Shown here in pieces: positions 42,223-50,455 of a stretch of DNA of 55,657 bases. Position 1 is the first letter of the stretch; each line of letters opens with the position of its first letter. The notes below the pieces were generated by a model. That model saw nothing but the letters and a program-made list of their open reading frames with translations, searched no databases and was not told where the DNA came from. Made by a program: the position numbers and the translations under genes. This stretch comes from Planctomycetota bacterium (lineage in GTDB: Bacteria; Planctomycetota; Phycisphaerae; UBA1845; PWPN01), in NCBI GenBank assembly GCA_029550525.1, contig JAKPHF010000060.1:1-55657 (forward strand). Direction: 5' to 3'.

Positions 42223-43509
42223 TCATGCAAGAGCCAATTCCTGCCCGGCCAACACAGGTTGGCTGGTCTCCGTTCGTTCGTGTCCCTCTTCACGATGCCG
42301 ACGTTCGACGGCCGCAGCCGACTCAGAGGCAGAAAGTGGCGGATTCACGAACCGCCGCTCGACGCAGCGGTAGAAAACATAACCGACGACCAGCGACATC
42401 AACACGCTGACCGGGATGACGCAATACAGACCTCGCGCCGGCGTCCAGAAGCCCAGCCGGAACATGCACGTGCGCGTCAGTTCGCAGACGGGCATATGCG
42501 TCAGGTAAAGGCTGTACGAGAAGCCGCCCACGGCTGATAGCGCCCGGCCTGCTCGCGTGTTCATGAGCGTGTCGTCGAAGGGCCGCAAGCGCAGGAGGAT
42601 CAGGGCGACGCCCAAGGCGGCGGTCAGACCCCACCACGGATTCACGAACGGCCAGCTCGGGCCCTGATAGGGTGTCGCTTGTGTGGCAAACAGCAGGAGC
42701 AGACCGGCGGCCGCAACGTAGATGGCTAGATCGATCCTGCGCACCCAGGTCGGATCCTTCACGCGGTTCAATCGCCAGTAGACACCCACGCCGAAGGCAA
42801 ACTCCCACCATCCGATATCCAGAAACGTGCCGCGCAGGTATCGCTGCCAGCCGCCGGCGACCGACATCAGCCAGACAACTGTCACGACGACGGTGATGCC
42901 GGCTAATGCCGGGAAGAACCGCCGCCGCGCAAGCAGGAGAGTGACGAAGCAGATCAGATAGAACTGCTCTTCGTAGCACAATGACCAGGTGACCACGTTT
43001 ACGTATTTGGCACGACCCTGGTTAAGGTGGCACAGCCACGATTCGGAAAGCGTGAGGTTGCCGATCCACTGCGCGACACTTAACGAGGACAGATCGACGA
43101 ACACGGACCGGCGGCGTTGCAACAGCGTAGGGTCGAACGCGCCTAGCGCGAGGATCAGCACGACCATGCAGGCCAGCATGATCCAGAACGGCGGGTAGAT
43201 GCGACGGATTCGGCGCAGGATGAAGACGCGACCCGGCCGGGCGGACCGCCGGTGCGTATCGCAGGCGGCCGCGATGCAGTATCCGCTGACGACGAAGAAG
43301 ACGGCCACGCCCAGGTAGCCGTGGCCCATGACGCGGTAGATGCCGGTCTTGGGATGCCCGAGCGCATCCGAAACGTAGGAAGCAGCGTGATAGATCACGA
43401 CCGCCAGGCAGGCCAGGCCGCGCCAGGCGTCCAGCGATCGGTAGCGGGGCTGGAGCGGCGGCTCGATCGAGACGTCCGGGCTTTCGCGCGTCAAGGGCGT
43501 TCCCATCAT
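42223..43509 (-). CDS. Acyltransferase-3 family membrane O-acyltransferase
   Basis: A 428-aa integral membrane enzyme with about ten helices. The N-terminal RYRSLDAWRGLACLAVVIYH with its conserved His, the GVAVFFVVSGYCI helix, and FILRRIRRIYPPFW (the RxxR-type motif) are typical of PF01757. It would add acetyl or other acyl groups to a surface polysaccharide. It is followed at 24 nt by the methyltransferase gene. CCGATAA lies 6 nt upstream of the start codon. Confidence 0.92.
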   Translation of the reverse strand: MMGTPLTRESPDVSIEPPLQPRYRSLDAWRGLACLAVVIYHAASYVSDALGHPKTGIYRVMGHGYLGVAVFFVVSGYCIAAACDTHRRSARPGRVFILRRIRRIYPPFWIMLACMVVLILALGAFDPTLLQRRRSVFVDLSSLSVAQWIGNLTLSESWLCHLNQGRAKYVNVVTWSLCYEEQFYLICFVTLLLARRRFFPALAGITVVVTVVWLMSVAGGWQRYLRGTFLDIGWWEFAFGVGVYWRLNRVKDPTWVRRIDLAIYVAAAGLLLLFATQATPYQGPSWPFVNPWWGLTAALGVALILLRLRPFDDTLMNTRAGRALSAVGGFSYSLYLTHMPVCELTRTCMFRLGFWTPARGLYCVIPVSVLMSLVVGYVFYRCVERRFVNPPLSASESAAAVERRHREEGHERTETSQPVLAGQELALA

Positions 43510-43515
43510 GGTGAA

Positions 43516-43522
43516 TTATCGG
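43516..43522 (-). promoter_or_regulatory. CCGATAA motif before the acyltransferase gene
   Basis: TTATCGG on the plus strand, CCGATAA in the direction of the gene, 6 nt before ATG 43509. Confidence 0.4.
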
Positions 43523-43562
43523 AACGCGGGAGCCCGCGGTCCGGTTCATTCTTCGGAGCGTT

Positions 43563-43606
43563 GAAAAAAGCCGGACATCCGGCCCGGTCGTGGACCGGCC
43601 GTCCGG
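43563..43606 (-). terminator. Strong intrinsic terminator after GT-C copy 2
   Basis: On the minus strand CCGGAC (43606-43601) pairs with GTCCGG (43576-43571), with an inner GC-rich stem and a 3-nt loop. Six T follow (43569-43564). It begins directly after the stop codon. Confidence 0.85.
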
Positions 43607-45406
43607 TTACCGGACCTGCTTCGGCTGGAGCAGGCAGATGTCATCAATCTTCTCCGTCAGTCGATACTCCTCGCGAAGGCAGCGGGCCTCGGGGCCGAAA
43701 GTGGACTCGGCCTCGTCAAAGATCGCTTTCTCGATCGAGCTCAGATCCTCGCTGTCCCTTCCCGCGGCCGGTGTGCAGGCGAGAATCACTTTGGGTTTGT
43801 GTTCGCGTATCGCCCGCATCTGGGCTGGGTAGAAGTGCGCGTACAGGTCGATCACGTAAAAGAGCCGGTCGATCGATGGTCGCGCGCAGTAATACAGCAA
43901 ACGGGAGTCCGCGGACAGCGACACGATCGGCTCGCCGGCAGGGGTCAACTCCTGCACTCGCCGAGCTACCCGCATGGTGGTGGCGTGGCGGGGAAATTTC
44001 CGCTTGTGCTTGGTCACGCGATCATAGTGTTCGTCGAGACTCCTCGCAGCCAGGACGTAAGGTTCGGTCGTGAAAGCGGTCATCTGATGCCACCACAGGC
44101 CGACACCCGTGTGCGTGACGGCAGCGAGGCAGATCGCCAACCAACCAGCGGATTGGCGTGAGTGCGTGACAAGAATATGCCAGCGGTCGGCGATTTCGAT
44201 CGCGGCCAGGCCCGCCGCGCAGGCCAGCATCGGCATCGCCTGATACGGCGAGAACCGGCCTTGCATGACCAGAGCGACGAACGAGGCGACTCCCACCAGC
44301 ATGAGGCCGCGCCACACGCGGGCTCGTCCAAACCAGGGAGCCTGGGCCAACGCACCCGCGGCGGGAAGCAGCAGGCCGAGCGACGGGACGACGATGTAGG
44401 TCCGCCAGCAATCCCAGCGGTAGGCTGTCATAAACACACAGTAGGCCACGATACCGACGGCCATCCAGTGCGTGTCCTTGAGGCAGGCTTTCCAGGCGCC
44501 ATGACCGGCTGTACGGTAACTCCAGAAAGCCCGGGCGAAGCCCACGCCGGTGATGGCGAGTACGCCGACCGCGAGTTCAGGGGCAATCGATCGGATCAAC
44601 CCCGGGCTGGTGACGTAGCCCTGCATGTCGGCCCGGATCAAGAGTCGCCACGTTTCTTTGAGGATGCCCAAATGTGCCAGGAGGACGGCCACGCCGGCCA
44701 CGGCGATCAGGAATCCGACTGTCAGGCCGACAAAGCGTGCCCACGAAGCCGATGCGTGGTGGCGATCGCGACAGGCCTCGGCCAGTATCCAGCACCACAA
44801 AACGCCGTAGCACAATCCGAGCGGCGGCTTGATCATGAACGCCAGCAGACACATGACGCCCGCCGCGAAGTAAGCCGCGCCGGCAGTGAGACGCCCGTTG
44901 CGGCTTGATCCATGCACGATGGCATGCAGGGCCACAAGCAGCGGTAGTACGGCGAATCCCTCCCGCTGGCCCGTCTGCATGTACCCGTACCCGTAGTAGG
45001 CAAGCGAATAGAGCAATGCCGCCAGCAGACCGGTCGTCCAACTCCGGCTGTGACTGCGCACCAGCGCGGCCAGCGTCACGAGCGTCAGGACTTGCCAGCA
45101 GGCGTCGAACAGGCGGAAGGCGAAGGCGCTGTTGCCGAACAGCCGCGTGCTGATCCAGTGAATGGCGATGATGCCGGGCAGGTTCTGATCCCAGACGTCC
45201 ACGTAGAGCGTCTGGCCGGCGATCACCCGGTCGGTCATGTACTGATAGAGGGCCTGATCAACGCCGAGCGGGTCGAACAGGCTGCGGCTCATCGAAACGG
45301 TCCATGCCGCGAGCAGAAGCCCGGACAGACATACTGTGGCCCAGTTCAGCCTCGCGCGAACTCGGTCCTGCGGGACCACAGCCAGGGCTGGAACGCACAC
45401 GCTCAT
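43607..45406 (-). CDS. GT-C-like membrane glycosyltransferase, copy 2
   Basis: A 599-aa paralogue of 34232-36013 with the same order: SRSLFDPLGVDQALYQYMTD, LYVDVWDQNLPGIIAIHW, a QREGFAVLPLL helix start, IKPPLGLCYGVLW, and a C-terminal soluble domain with RLLYYCARPSIDRLFYVIDL. About 11 membrane helices. It ends in a strong terminator, so it is its own transcription unit or the end of one that starts with the epimerase. CCGATAA lies 7 nt upstream of the start. Function as for copy 1: a polyprenyl-phosphate-sugar-dependent transferase, specificity unknown. Confidence 0.83.
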   Translation of the reverse strand: MSVCVPALAVVPQDRVRARLNWATVCLSGLLLAAWTVSMSRSLFDPLGVDQALYQYMTDRVIAGQTLYVDVWDQNLPGIIAIHWISTRLFGNSAFAFRLFDACWQVLTLVTLAALVRSHSRSWTTGLLAALLYSLAYYGYGYMQTGQREGFAVLPLLVALHAIVHGSSRNGRLTAGAAYFAAGVMCLLAFMIKPPLGLCYGVLWCWILAEACRDRHHASASWARFVGLTVGFLIAVAGVAVLLAHLGILKETWRLLIRADMQGYVTSPGLIRSIAPELAVGVLAITGVGFARAFWSYRTAGHGAWKACLKDTHWMAVGIVAYCVFMTAYRWDCWRTYIVVPSLGLLLPAAGALAQAPWFGRARVWRGLMLVGVASFVALVMQGRFSPYQAMPMLACAAGLAAIEIADRWHILVTHSRQSAGWLAICLAAVTHTGVGLWWHQMTAFTTEPYVLAARSLDEHYDRVTKHKRKFPRHATTMRVARRVQELTPAGEPIVSLSADSRLLYYCARPSIDRLFYVIDLYAHFYPAQMRAIREHKPKVILACTPAAGRDSEDLSSIEKAIFDEAESTFGPEARCLREEYRLTEKIDDICLLQPKQVR

Positions 45407-45413
45407 GGCATGT

Positions 45414-45524
45414 TTATCGGCGCCATGGACAGGCCGGTCGCGTTGCGCCCGTCAGGTTCGGGGATGATGGACCGGGCCGCTTCTCAACCTGGCCGAATGT
45501 CCATTTCTTGTGCGCGGTTATCGG
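45414..45524 (-). promoter_or_regulatory. Two CCGATAA motifs before GT-C copy 2
   Basis: CCGATAA in gene orientation at 45420-45414 and 45524-45518. The distal copy sits in a 12-mer, GTTATCGGACGG on the plus strand, that is repeated exactly before the deacetylase gene (31798-31809). Confidence 0.45.
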
Positions 45525-45530
45525 ACGGTT

Positions 45531-46454
45531 TTAGATGTCGCCGTGCTCGCGGGCCCACTGGATGCTCTTGGGGATCCCGGCGGTCAAGGGGGTTTGCGGG
45601 TCATAGCCCAGCAGTTCGCGGGCCTTGGAGATATCGGCGACGTAGCGCATGACTTCACCGGGCCGCGGCGGTTCGTAAGTCACCTTGGGCGCCTTGTTCA
45701 GGGCCAATGCGATGATGTTCACCGCGTCCACCAGCGTGCTGCCCTGGCCGTAAGCGACGTTGATGGTTTGGTTGCGGACTTTGCCCGAGACCAGGGCGTC
45801 GATGCCGCGGCACACGCCGTCGATGCAATCGTCCACGTACGTGAAATCGAAAACCTTCTGCTTGCCGTAGACGACGATGGGTTCGTCGCGGGCGATGCGA
45901 CGGATGAACAGCGGCAGCACGCGTTCCATCCGGTCGAGGTCGTTGTCGAAGCGGCCGTATACGTTGCTGAAGCGGAAGACCAAGTAGGGCAGGCCGTAGC
46001 ACTCGGCGTAGGAATAGATGAACGCTTCGCCGGCGATCTTGCTGGCCGAGTAGGGACTTTCGGCGACGACGAAGTCGGCGGCGGCCTCGTCGGTCACGTG
46101 CCGAATGATGTCGCCGTAGACTTCGCGCGAACTGCCGAAGATGAAGGGCAGACCGTTTCGCCGGGCATAGTCCAGGACGGCAAAACAGGTGGTCACGTTC
46201 TCCAACGCCCGATGAGGCGACTCGACCAGCTCGTACACCTTGGCGTGCGCGGCCAGGTGGACGACCACGTCGAACGGCCCCTTGGGGAAGTCCTCGGCTT
46301 TGGCGGTGAGCAGGTCGAGCGGGATGGTCTTGATCTTGTCGGTCCAGGTATTGGGGCGACGGTCGATTCCCACGACCTGGTCCCCTCGTTCCATCAAGGC
46401 CAGGCCCAGGTTGGTCCCGATCTGTCCGCTCGAGCCGGTAATGAGTACGCGCAT
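45531..46454 (-). CDS. NAD-dependent sugar epimerase/dehydratase
   Basis: A 307-aa extended SDR. N-terminal ITGSSGQIGTNLG, FGSSREVYGD with the catalytic Ser region, and SPYSASKIAGE with the YxxxK pair. It resembles UDP-glucose 4-epimerase-like proteins and would make a nucleotide sugar for the glycan region. It is transcribed toward the GT-C gene with a 124-bp gap. The exact substrate cannot be told from these motifs. Confidence 0.9.
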   Translation of the reverse strand: MRVLITGSSGQIGTNLGLALMERGDQVVGIDRRPNTWTDKIKTIPLDLLTAKAEDFPKGPFDVVVHLAAHAKVYELVESPHRALENVTTCFAVLDYARRNGLPFIFGSSREVYGDIIRHVTDEAAADFVVAESPYSASKIAGEAFIYSYAECYGLPYLVFRFSNVYGRFDNDLDRMERVLPLFIRRIARDEPIVVYGKQKVFDFTYVDDCIDGVCRGIDALVSGKVRNQTINVAYGQGSTLVDAVNIIALALNKAPKVTYEPPRPGEVMRYVADISKARELLGYDPQTPLTAGIPKSIQWAREHGDI

Positions 46455-46882
46455 GCTAGGAGTCCTTGTCGGGGCGTTTGGAGAACCGGGCCCCCGCCCG
46501 GAAGCTAAATGTCGCTACTATAACTAGTTGGCTGGCTGCCGTCTAAGGCGAATGGAACTTAACGCGCTACGAGGAGGCTCCGGGAAGTCGGAGAGTCTGT
46601 AAGGTTAAGCCCTACTGTAATGGGCGGTCGCACGGCCCGAGTTCCGGCCACTGGTCCGGAAGAGCACCCGCCCTGAAGTCGCAGGCGACGCCATCACGCG
46701 CCGGAGATGGCTCGGACGGGCATTTGCCTGGCAAAGGGCTTTTTGCTACACTGCCGAATTCTCGCAACCTCCCGGACGGGCGGCGTAGGCCCGGTTCGGA
46801 TAGTGGCCGCGATGGCCGGCCCGGCTTCGGCGTGGTTTGGCCGAGCATGCCGGTGGGATTAGTCTTTCGGGAATTGAGTGGC
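46455..46882. other. Gap before rpsP with a structured element
   Basis: No gene is supported here. 46622-46673 can fold: GGGCGG (46622-46627) with CCGCCC (46668-46673), and TTCCGG with CCGGAA inside. This may be the rpsP leader or its transcription start region. I searched for an SRP or RNase P core and did not find one. Confidence 0.4.
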
Positions 46883-47140
46883 ATGGTTCGAATTCGACTG
46901 AAGCGCATGGGCCGCAAGCACAAGCCGTCATACCGGGTGACCGCGGTGGACAGCCGCCGCAGCCGTGACGGCATCACCCTGGAAGAGCTCGGCTATTACG
47001 ATCCGGGCAACAAGAAGCCCGAGCTGCGGTGCAAGCTCAACCTGGAGCGGATTCAGTACTGGCTCGAGAAGGGGGCCCAGCCCAGCGAGACGGTTCGCGA
47101 TCTGATCCGCAAGAGCCGGGCCGAGGCCGCCGCCAAGTAA
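46883..47140 (+). CDS. rpsP: 30S ribosomal protein S16
   Basis: An 85-aa small-subunit ribosomal protein. MVRIRLKRMGRKHKPSYRVT, a slightly varied DSRRSRDG, and LGYYDPGNKK are typical. ATG 46883 was chosen for the family start; an in-frame extension to 46724 is not real. It leads the rpsP-trmD-rplS block; rimM, which often comes second, is absent (12-bp gap to trmD). Confidence 0.97.
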   Translation: MVRIRLKRMGRKHKPSYRVTAVDSRRSRDGITLEELGYYDPGNKKPELRCKLNLERIQYWLEKGAQPSETVRDLIRKSRAEAAAK

Positions 47141-47152
47141 GACGAGGGTCTT

Positions 47153-47884
47153 GTGCGGATTGACGTGCTGACGCTGTTCCCCGAGGCGCTCGAGCCGTAC
47201 TTTGCGGCGAGCATCATCGGGCGGGCGCAAGCGGCCGGCATCGTCACCATCCGCTGTACGGACATTCGCGATTTTGCCCCGGGCCGGCACCAGAAGGTGG
47301 ACGATCGGCCGTTCGGGGGCGGGCCGGGGATGGTCATGATGTGCTCGCCGGTCTTCGACGCGGTCGAGCATGTTGAGCGTGAGGATCCGACACCGGCCAC
47401 ACGGATTCTGCTGACGCCGCAGGGCGAGCCGTTTACGCAGGAGATCGCCCGGCAGTTGGCGAGCGAAAGCCGCCTGCTGCTGATCTGTGGCCACTACGAG
47501 GGGTTCGACGAACGGATTCGACTCGGGCTGCAACCTCGCGAAATCAGCATCGGCGACTACGTGCTTTCGGGCGGTGAACCCGCGGCCATGGTGGTTGTCG
47601 ACGCAGTGGTGAGGCTGTTGCCCGGCGCCCTGGGGGATGAGGAGTCCACCGAGAACGAGTCGTTTTCGGAGGGCCTGCTGGAGTACCCACAATATACGCG
47701 GCCGCGCGAGTACCGCGGCATGTCGGTGCCGGAGATCGTCCTGTCGGGCGATCACGCCCGCATCGAGCGATGGCGGAAAATTCAGGCTTTGCGCCGCACG
47801 CGGGAGCGCCGGCCGGACCTGTTCGAGAAGATCATCAAAGCCCAGCCCGAGTTGTCGCGGCTGGTGGACGAAGGAGCTGATTAG
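47153..47884 (+). CDS. trmD: tRNA (guanine-37-N1)-methyltransferase
   Basis: A 243-aa SPOUT enzyme that makes m1G37 in tRNA and prevents frameshifts. [27 protein letters not shown], the knot strands [12 protein letters not shown] and [14 protein letters not shown], and a C-terminal RRPDLFEKI are all present. GTG 47153 has GAGGG 5 nt upstream. rplS starts 2 nt after its stop. Confidence 0.97.
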   Translation: MRIDVLTLFPEALEPYFAASIIGRAQAAGIVTIRCTDIRDFAPGRHQKVDDRPFGGGPGMVMMCSPVFDAVEHVEREDPTPATRILLTPQGEPFTQEIARQLASESRLLLICGHYEGFDERIRLGLQPREISIGDYVLSGGEPAAMVVVDAVVRLLPGALGDEESTENESFSEGLLEYPQYTRPREYRGMSVPEIVLSGDHARIERWRKIQALRRTRERRPDLFEKIIKAQPELSRLVDEGAD

Positions 47885-47886
47885 TC

Positions 47887-48291
47887 ATGATTCACCCACT
47901 CATCCAGGCGGTCGAGGACAGCGCCAAGGGCGAAAAGCTGGCCGACTTCCAGATTGGCGACACCGTGACCGTGTACGTGCGAATCGTCGAGGGCGACAAG
48001 AAGCGCGTGCAGCCCTACACCGGCGTCGTGATCGCACGGCGGGGCAGGGGCATGGGTGAAACCTTCACCGTCCGCCGGATCGTCAACAACGAAGGCGTGG
48101 AGCGCATTTTCCCAATGAACTCGCCCAAGATCGCCAAGATCGAGGTCGTTCGCTCGGGTCATGTGCGGCGGGCGAAGCTGTACTACCTCCGCGACCGCGT
48201 GGGCAAGGCCACCCGCGTCAAGGACAAGCGCCGACCGACGAGCAAGCAGGCCAAGGCCGCCGAGGCTGCCGCCGCCGAAGCCAAGAGCTGA
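47887..48291 (+). CDS. rplS: 50S ribosomal protein L19
   Basis: A 134-aa protein with the L19 signature [20 protein letters not shown] and [19 protein letters not shown]. It is longer than the usual 115-120 because of an Ala/Lys-rich tail of about 20 residues. It closes the rpsP-trmD-rplS block, and a hairpin lies 98 nt downstream. Confidence 0.97.
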   Translation: MIHPLIQAVEDSAKGEKLADFQIGDTVTVYVRIVEGDKKRVQPYTGVVIARRGRGMGETFTVRRIVNNEGVERIFPMNSPKIAKIEVVRSGHVRRAKLYYLRDRVGKATRVKDKRRPTSKQAKAAEAAAAEAKS

Positions 48292-48389
48292 TTGGAGCCC
48301 GGCTCCCGACGGCGAACGGGCTGTCCCGGCCTCCGCGAGATGGGCGGGACGATAACTTGCGGTTCGCCGCGATAACTCGAGAACCGAAT

Positions 48390-48421
48390 CGAGCCGCTGT
48401 GTTCGAGGACACGGCGGCTCG
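48390..48421 (+). terminator. Hairpin terminator after rplS
   Basis: CGAGCCGC (48390-48397) pairs with GCGGCTCG (48414-48421), with an inner GTGT/ACAC, loop TCGAGG. It lies between rplS and yraN; T-tract weak. Confidence 0.65.
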
Positions 48422-48480
48422 TTGCATTGGATGCTCGAGGCGGCGTAGACTGATCGCACTGGGGGGCGAGGGCGGCAGCC

Positions 48481-48849
48481 ATGGACCTGCGGTCCATCCT
48501 GGGGCGATCGGGCGAGCGGCAGGCCGAGCGGTTTCTTCGCAAGCTGGGCTACCGAACGGTGGTTCGCAACTATCGCTGCCCGCATGGCGAGATCGATCTG
48601 GTGATGCTGGACGGGGCGACCGTGGTGTTCGTCGAGGTCAAGACGCGGACCGGCGACGAACACGCCGATCCCGAGGACGCGGTGAACCCGGGCAAGCGAC
48701 AGCGGATGGGACGGGCGGCACGGCATTTTCTGCGTCGCACCGGTTCCGAGCATCGCGTCTGCCGATTCGATATCCTGGCCATCGTCCGGCGGCCCGACGG
48801 CTCTTCCCAGTTCGAACACTATATCCAGGCCTTCACGCCGGATGAGTGA
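48481..48849 (+). CDS. yraN: UPF0102 (YraN) family protein
   Basis: A 122-aa protein with a restriction-endonuclease-like fold. GERQAERFLRKLGYRTVVRN, the acidic GEIDLVM, and VFVEVKTR (the E-x-K half of the nuclease-like centre) are conserved. Function unsettled; predicted Holliday-junction or nuclease-like. The last 8 nt overlap tatD. Confidence 0.92.
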   Translation: MDLRSILGRSGERQAERFLRKLGYRTVVRNYRCPHGEIDLVMLDGATVVFVEVKTRTGDEHADPEDAVNPGKRQRMGRAARHFLRRTGSEHRVCRFDILAIVRRPDGSSQFEHYIQAFTPDE

Positions 48850-49648
48850 CTTGATGTCCATACCCGAACTGATCGACACGCACTGCCACTTGCTCTCGGG
48901 TGAGTTGGCTCGCCGAACGGACGACGTGATCGCCTCGGCCATCGAGGCCGGCGTGACGCGGATGGTGAACATCTCCTGCGCGGTGGCCGAGTGGGATGCC
49001 GCGTTGGCCTTGCAGCGACGATACGCGGGCCGACTATGGACGGCCACGGGCATCCACCCGCATGACGCGGCGGGGGCGACCGAGGCGGATTTCGAACGGC
49101 TGGCACAGACGTGGCGGTTGCCGGGCGTGGTCGGCGCCGGCGAGATGGGGCTGGACTACCACTACGACTTCAGCCCTCGGCCCGTGCAGCAGGCGGTGTT
49201 CGCCCGGCAATTGGAGATCGCGTCTTCGCTCGATCTGCCGATCGTCGTGCACTGCCGCGAGGCGCACGCCGACGTCGTGCGACTGCTGCTCAAGCAGGGC
49301 TATGCCGGTCGGAAGGTTGTCTTTCACTGTTTCAGCGGCACACGCGCGGAAGCGGCCGAGCTCTGGGGTCACGGCTGGTGGACGTCGTTCACGGGCACGA
49401 TCACGTACAAAAAGAACATCGAACAGCAGCAGGTGTGTGCCGAAGCGGCACCGGATCAGATCTTTTTCGAAACCGACGCGCCGTACCTGTCGCCCGAGCC
49501 GGTGCGCAAGATGCGGCCGAACGAGCCGGGCAACATCATACACACCGTGCGATTCGCGGCTGCGCTGCGCGGCGAGACGTTCGAGCAACTGGCGGAGCGA
49601 TCGACACGCAACGCCATGCGGTTCTTCAACCTCGATCCGAGTGAGTGA
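48842..49648 (+). CDS. tatD: TatD family metal-dependent hydrolase
   Basis: A 268-aa TIM-barrel deoxyribonuclease-like protein. Metal ligands are visible in [36 protein letters not shown] and [16 protein letters not shown] 48842 overlaps yraN by 8 nt; ATG 48854 is also possible. The RF-1-domain gene follows at once. Confidence 0.95.
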   Translation: MSDLMSIPELIDTHCHLLSGELARRTDDVIASAIEAGVTRMVNISCAVAEWDAALALQRRYAGRLWTATGIHPHDAAGATEADFERLAQTWRLPGVVGAGEMGLDYHYDFSPRPVQQAVFARQLEIASSLDLPIVVHCREAHADVVRLLLKQGYAGRKVVFHCFSGTRAEAAELWGHGWWTSFTGTITYKKNIEQQQVCAEAAPDQIFFETDAPYLSPEPVRKMRPNEPGNIIHTVRFAAALRGETFEQLAERSTRNAMRFFNLDPSE

Positions 49649-49653
49649 CCTGC

Positions 49654-50196
49654 ATGACGACTCACGAGGACAAAGCGAACGGTGTGCCTGGTCGCGAGTG
49701 GTTGAAGCTCTCGGACGATCAATTGCTGGCCCAGTGCGAGATTGACCTGTACCGAGCCAGCGGCCCCGGCGGCCAAAAACGCAACAAGACGTCGTCGGCG
49801 GTGCGCTTGCGGCACGGGCCGACGGGGTTGATCGTCACGGCGGTGGAGAGCCGATCACAGCATGAGAACAAGGCGCGGGCGGTTAAGCGCCTGCGGCAGG
49901 CCATCGCACTTCATCAGCGCAATCCGTTCGAGCCGGGCCAGCCTGCGCCGGAGTTCTACGCGGCCGCCCTTGCACGCGACCCCAGCCTCCACGTCAACCC
50001 GCGACACCCGCACTACTGCTTGATCGTCCAACATGTGCTCGATGTGCTGCATCATTATGGAGCGGCGGTGAGCGAGTCGGCCGCCGCGCTATCCGTCTCC
50101 ACCGGCCAACTGATCCGGTTCCTCAAGGATGACCCGGACCTGTGGGAGCGAACCAATCAGATGCGGCAGGAGTTCGGCTTGCAGCGGCTGCGATGA
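49654..50196 (+). CDS. RF-1 domain (GGQ) protein, ArfB-like
   Basis: A 180-aa protein with the peptidyl-tRNA hydrolase motif [18 protein letters not shown]. It lacks the codon-recognition domains of RF1/RF2, so it may release stalled ribosomes. The helical C-terminal 90 residues are unlike the short basic tail of ArfB, and this resembles the uncharacterised 'peptide chain release factor-like' group. The start is ATG 49654; a GTG at 49645 overlaps the tatD stop. Confidence 0.88.
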   Translation: MTTHEDKANGVPGREWLKLSDDQLLAQCEIDLYRASGPGGQKRNKTSSAVRLRHGPTGLIVTAVESRSQHENKARAVKRLRQAIALHQRNPFEPGQPAPEFYAAALARDPSLHVNPRHPHYCLIVQHVLDVLHHYGAAVSESAAALSVSTGQLIRFLKDDPDLWERTNQMRQEFGLQRLR

Positions 50197-50217
50197 GCAT
50201 GGCCGGGCATGTCGCGG

Positions 50218-50384
50218 GGGGCGGGCATCTTGCCCACCTCTATGCGGTAGTGTCAATTATGGTGCACAATCTCAGTGTGTGCCCATCTGGCGTGCTGCGC
50301 CGTCTTGCCGCCCCGCAGGGGCGACGATTCGCAGTTGTGGCTGTGGGTCCGCGACCCAGGTCTGCGGCGGGCGAGACGCCCCCC
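50218..50384. repeat. Cluster of short hairpin repeats
   Basis: This 259-bp gap holds no gene but several hairpins: the GGGGCGGGCATCTTG copy (50218-50232), CGCCCC/GGGGCG (50309-50323), TGGGTC/GACCCA (50344-50358), and the third copy of the GGCGGGCG-AGA family (50366-50384, one mismatch). Confidence 0.6.
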
Positions 50385-50455
50385 TCCCGGTTGATTCGAA
50401 GCGGTTCCCGGCGTAGGCTGTTCGCCGACACGTCGTCACATTCAAGGAGAACCGC

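Noticed and set aside
46595..46680. Possible SRP or RNase P RNA before rpsP
   Set aside because: The region folds, but the GGAA-type SRP core and RNase P conserved sequences are not there.
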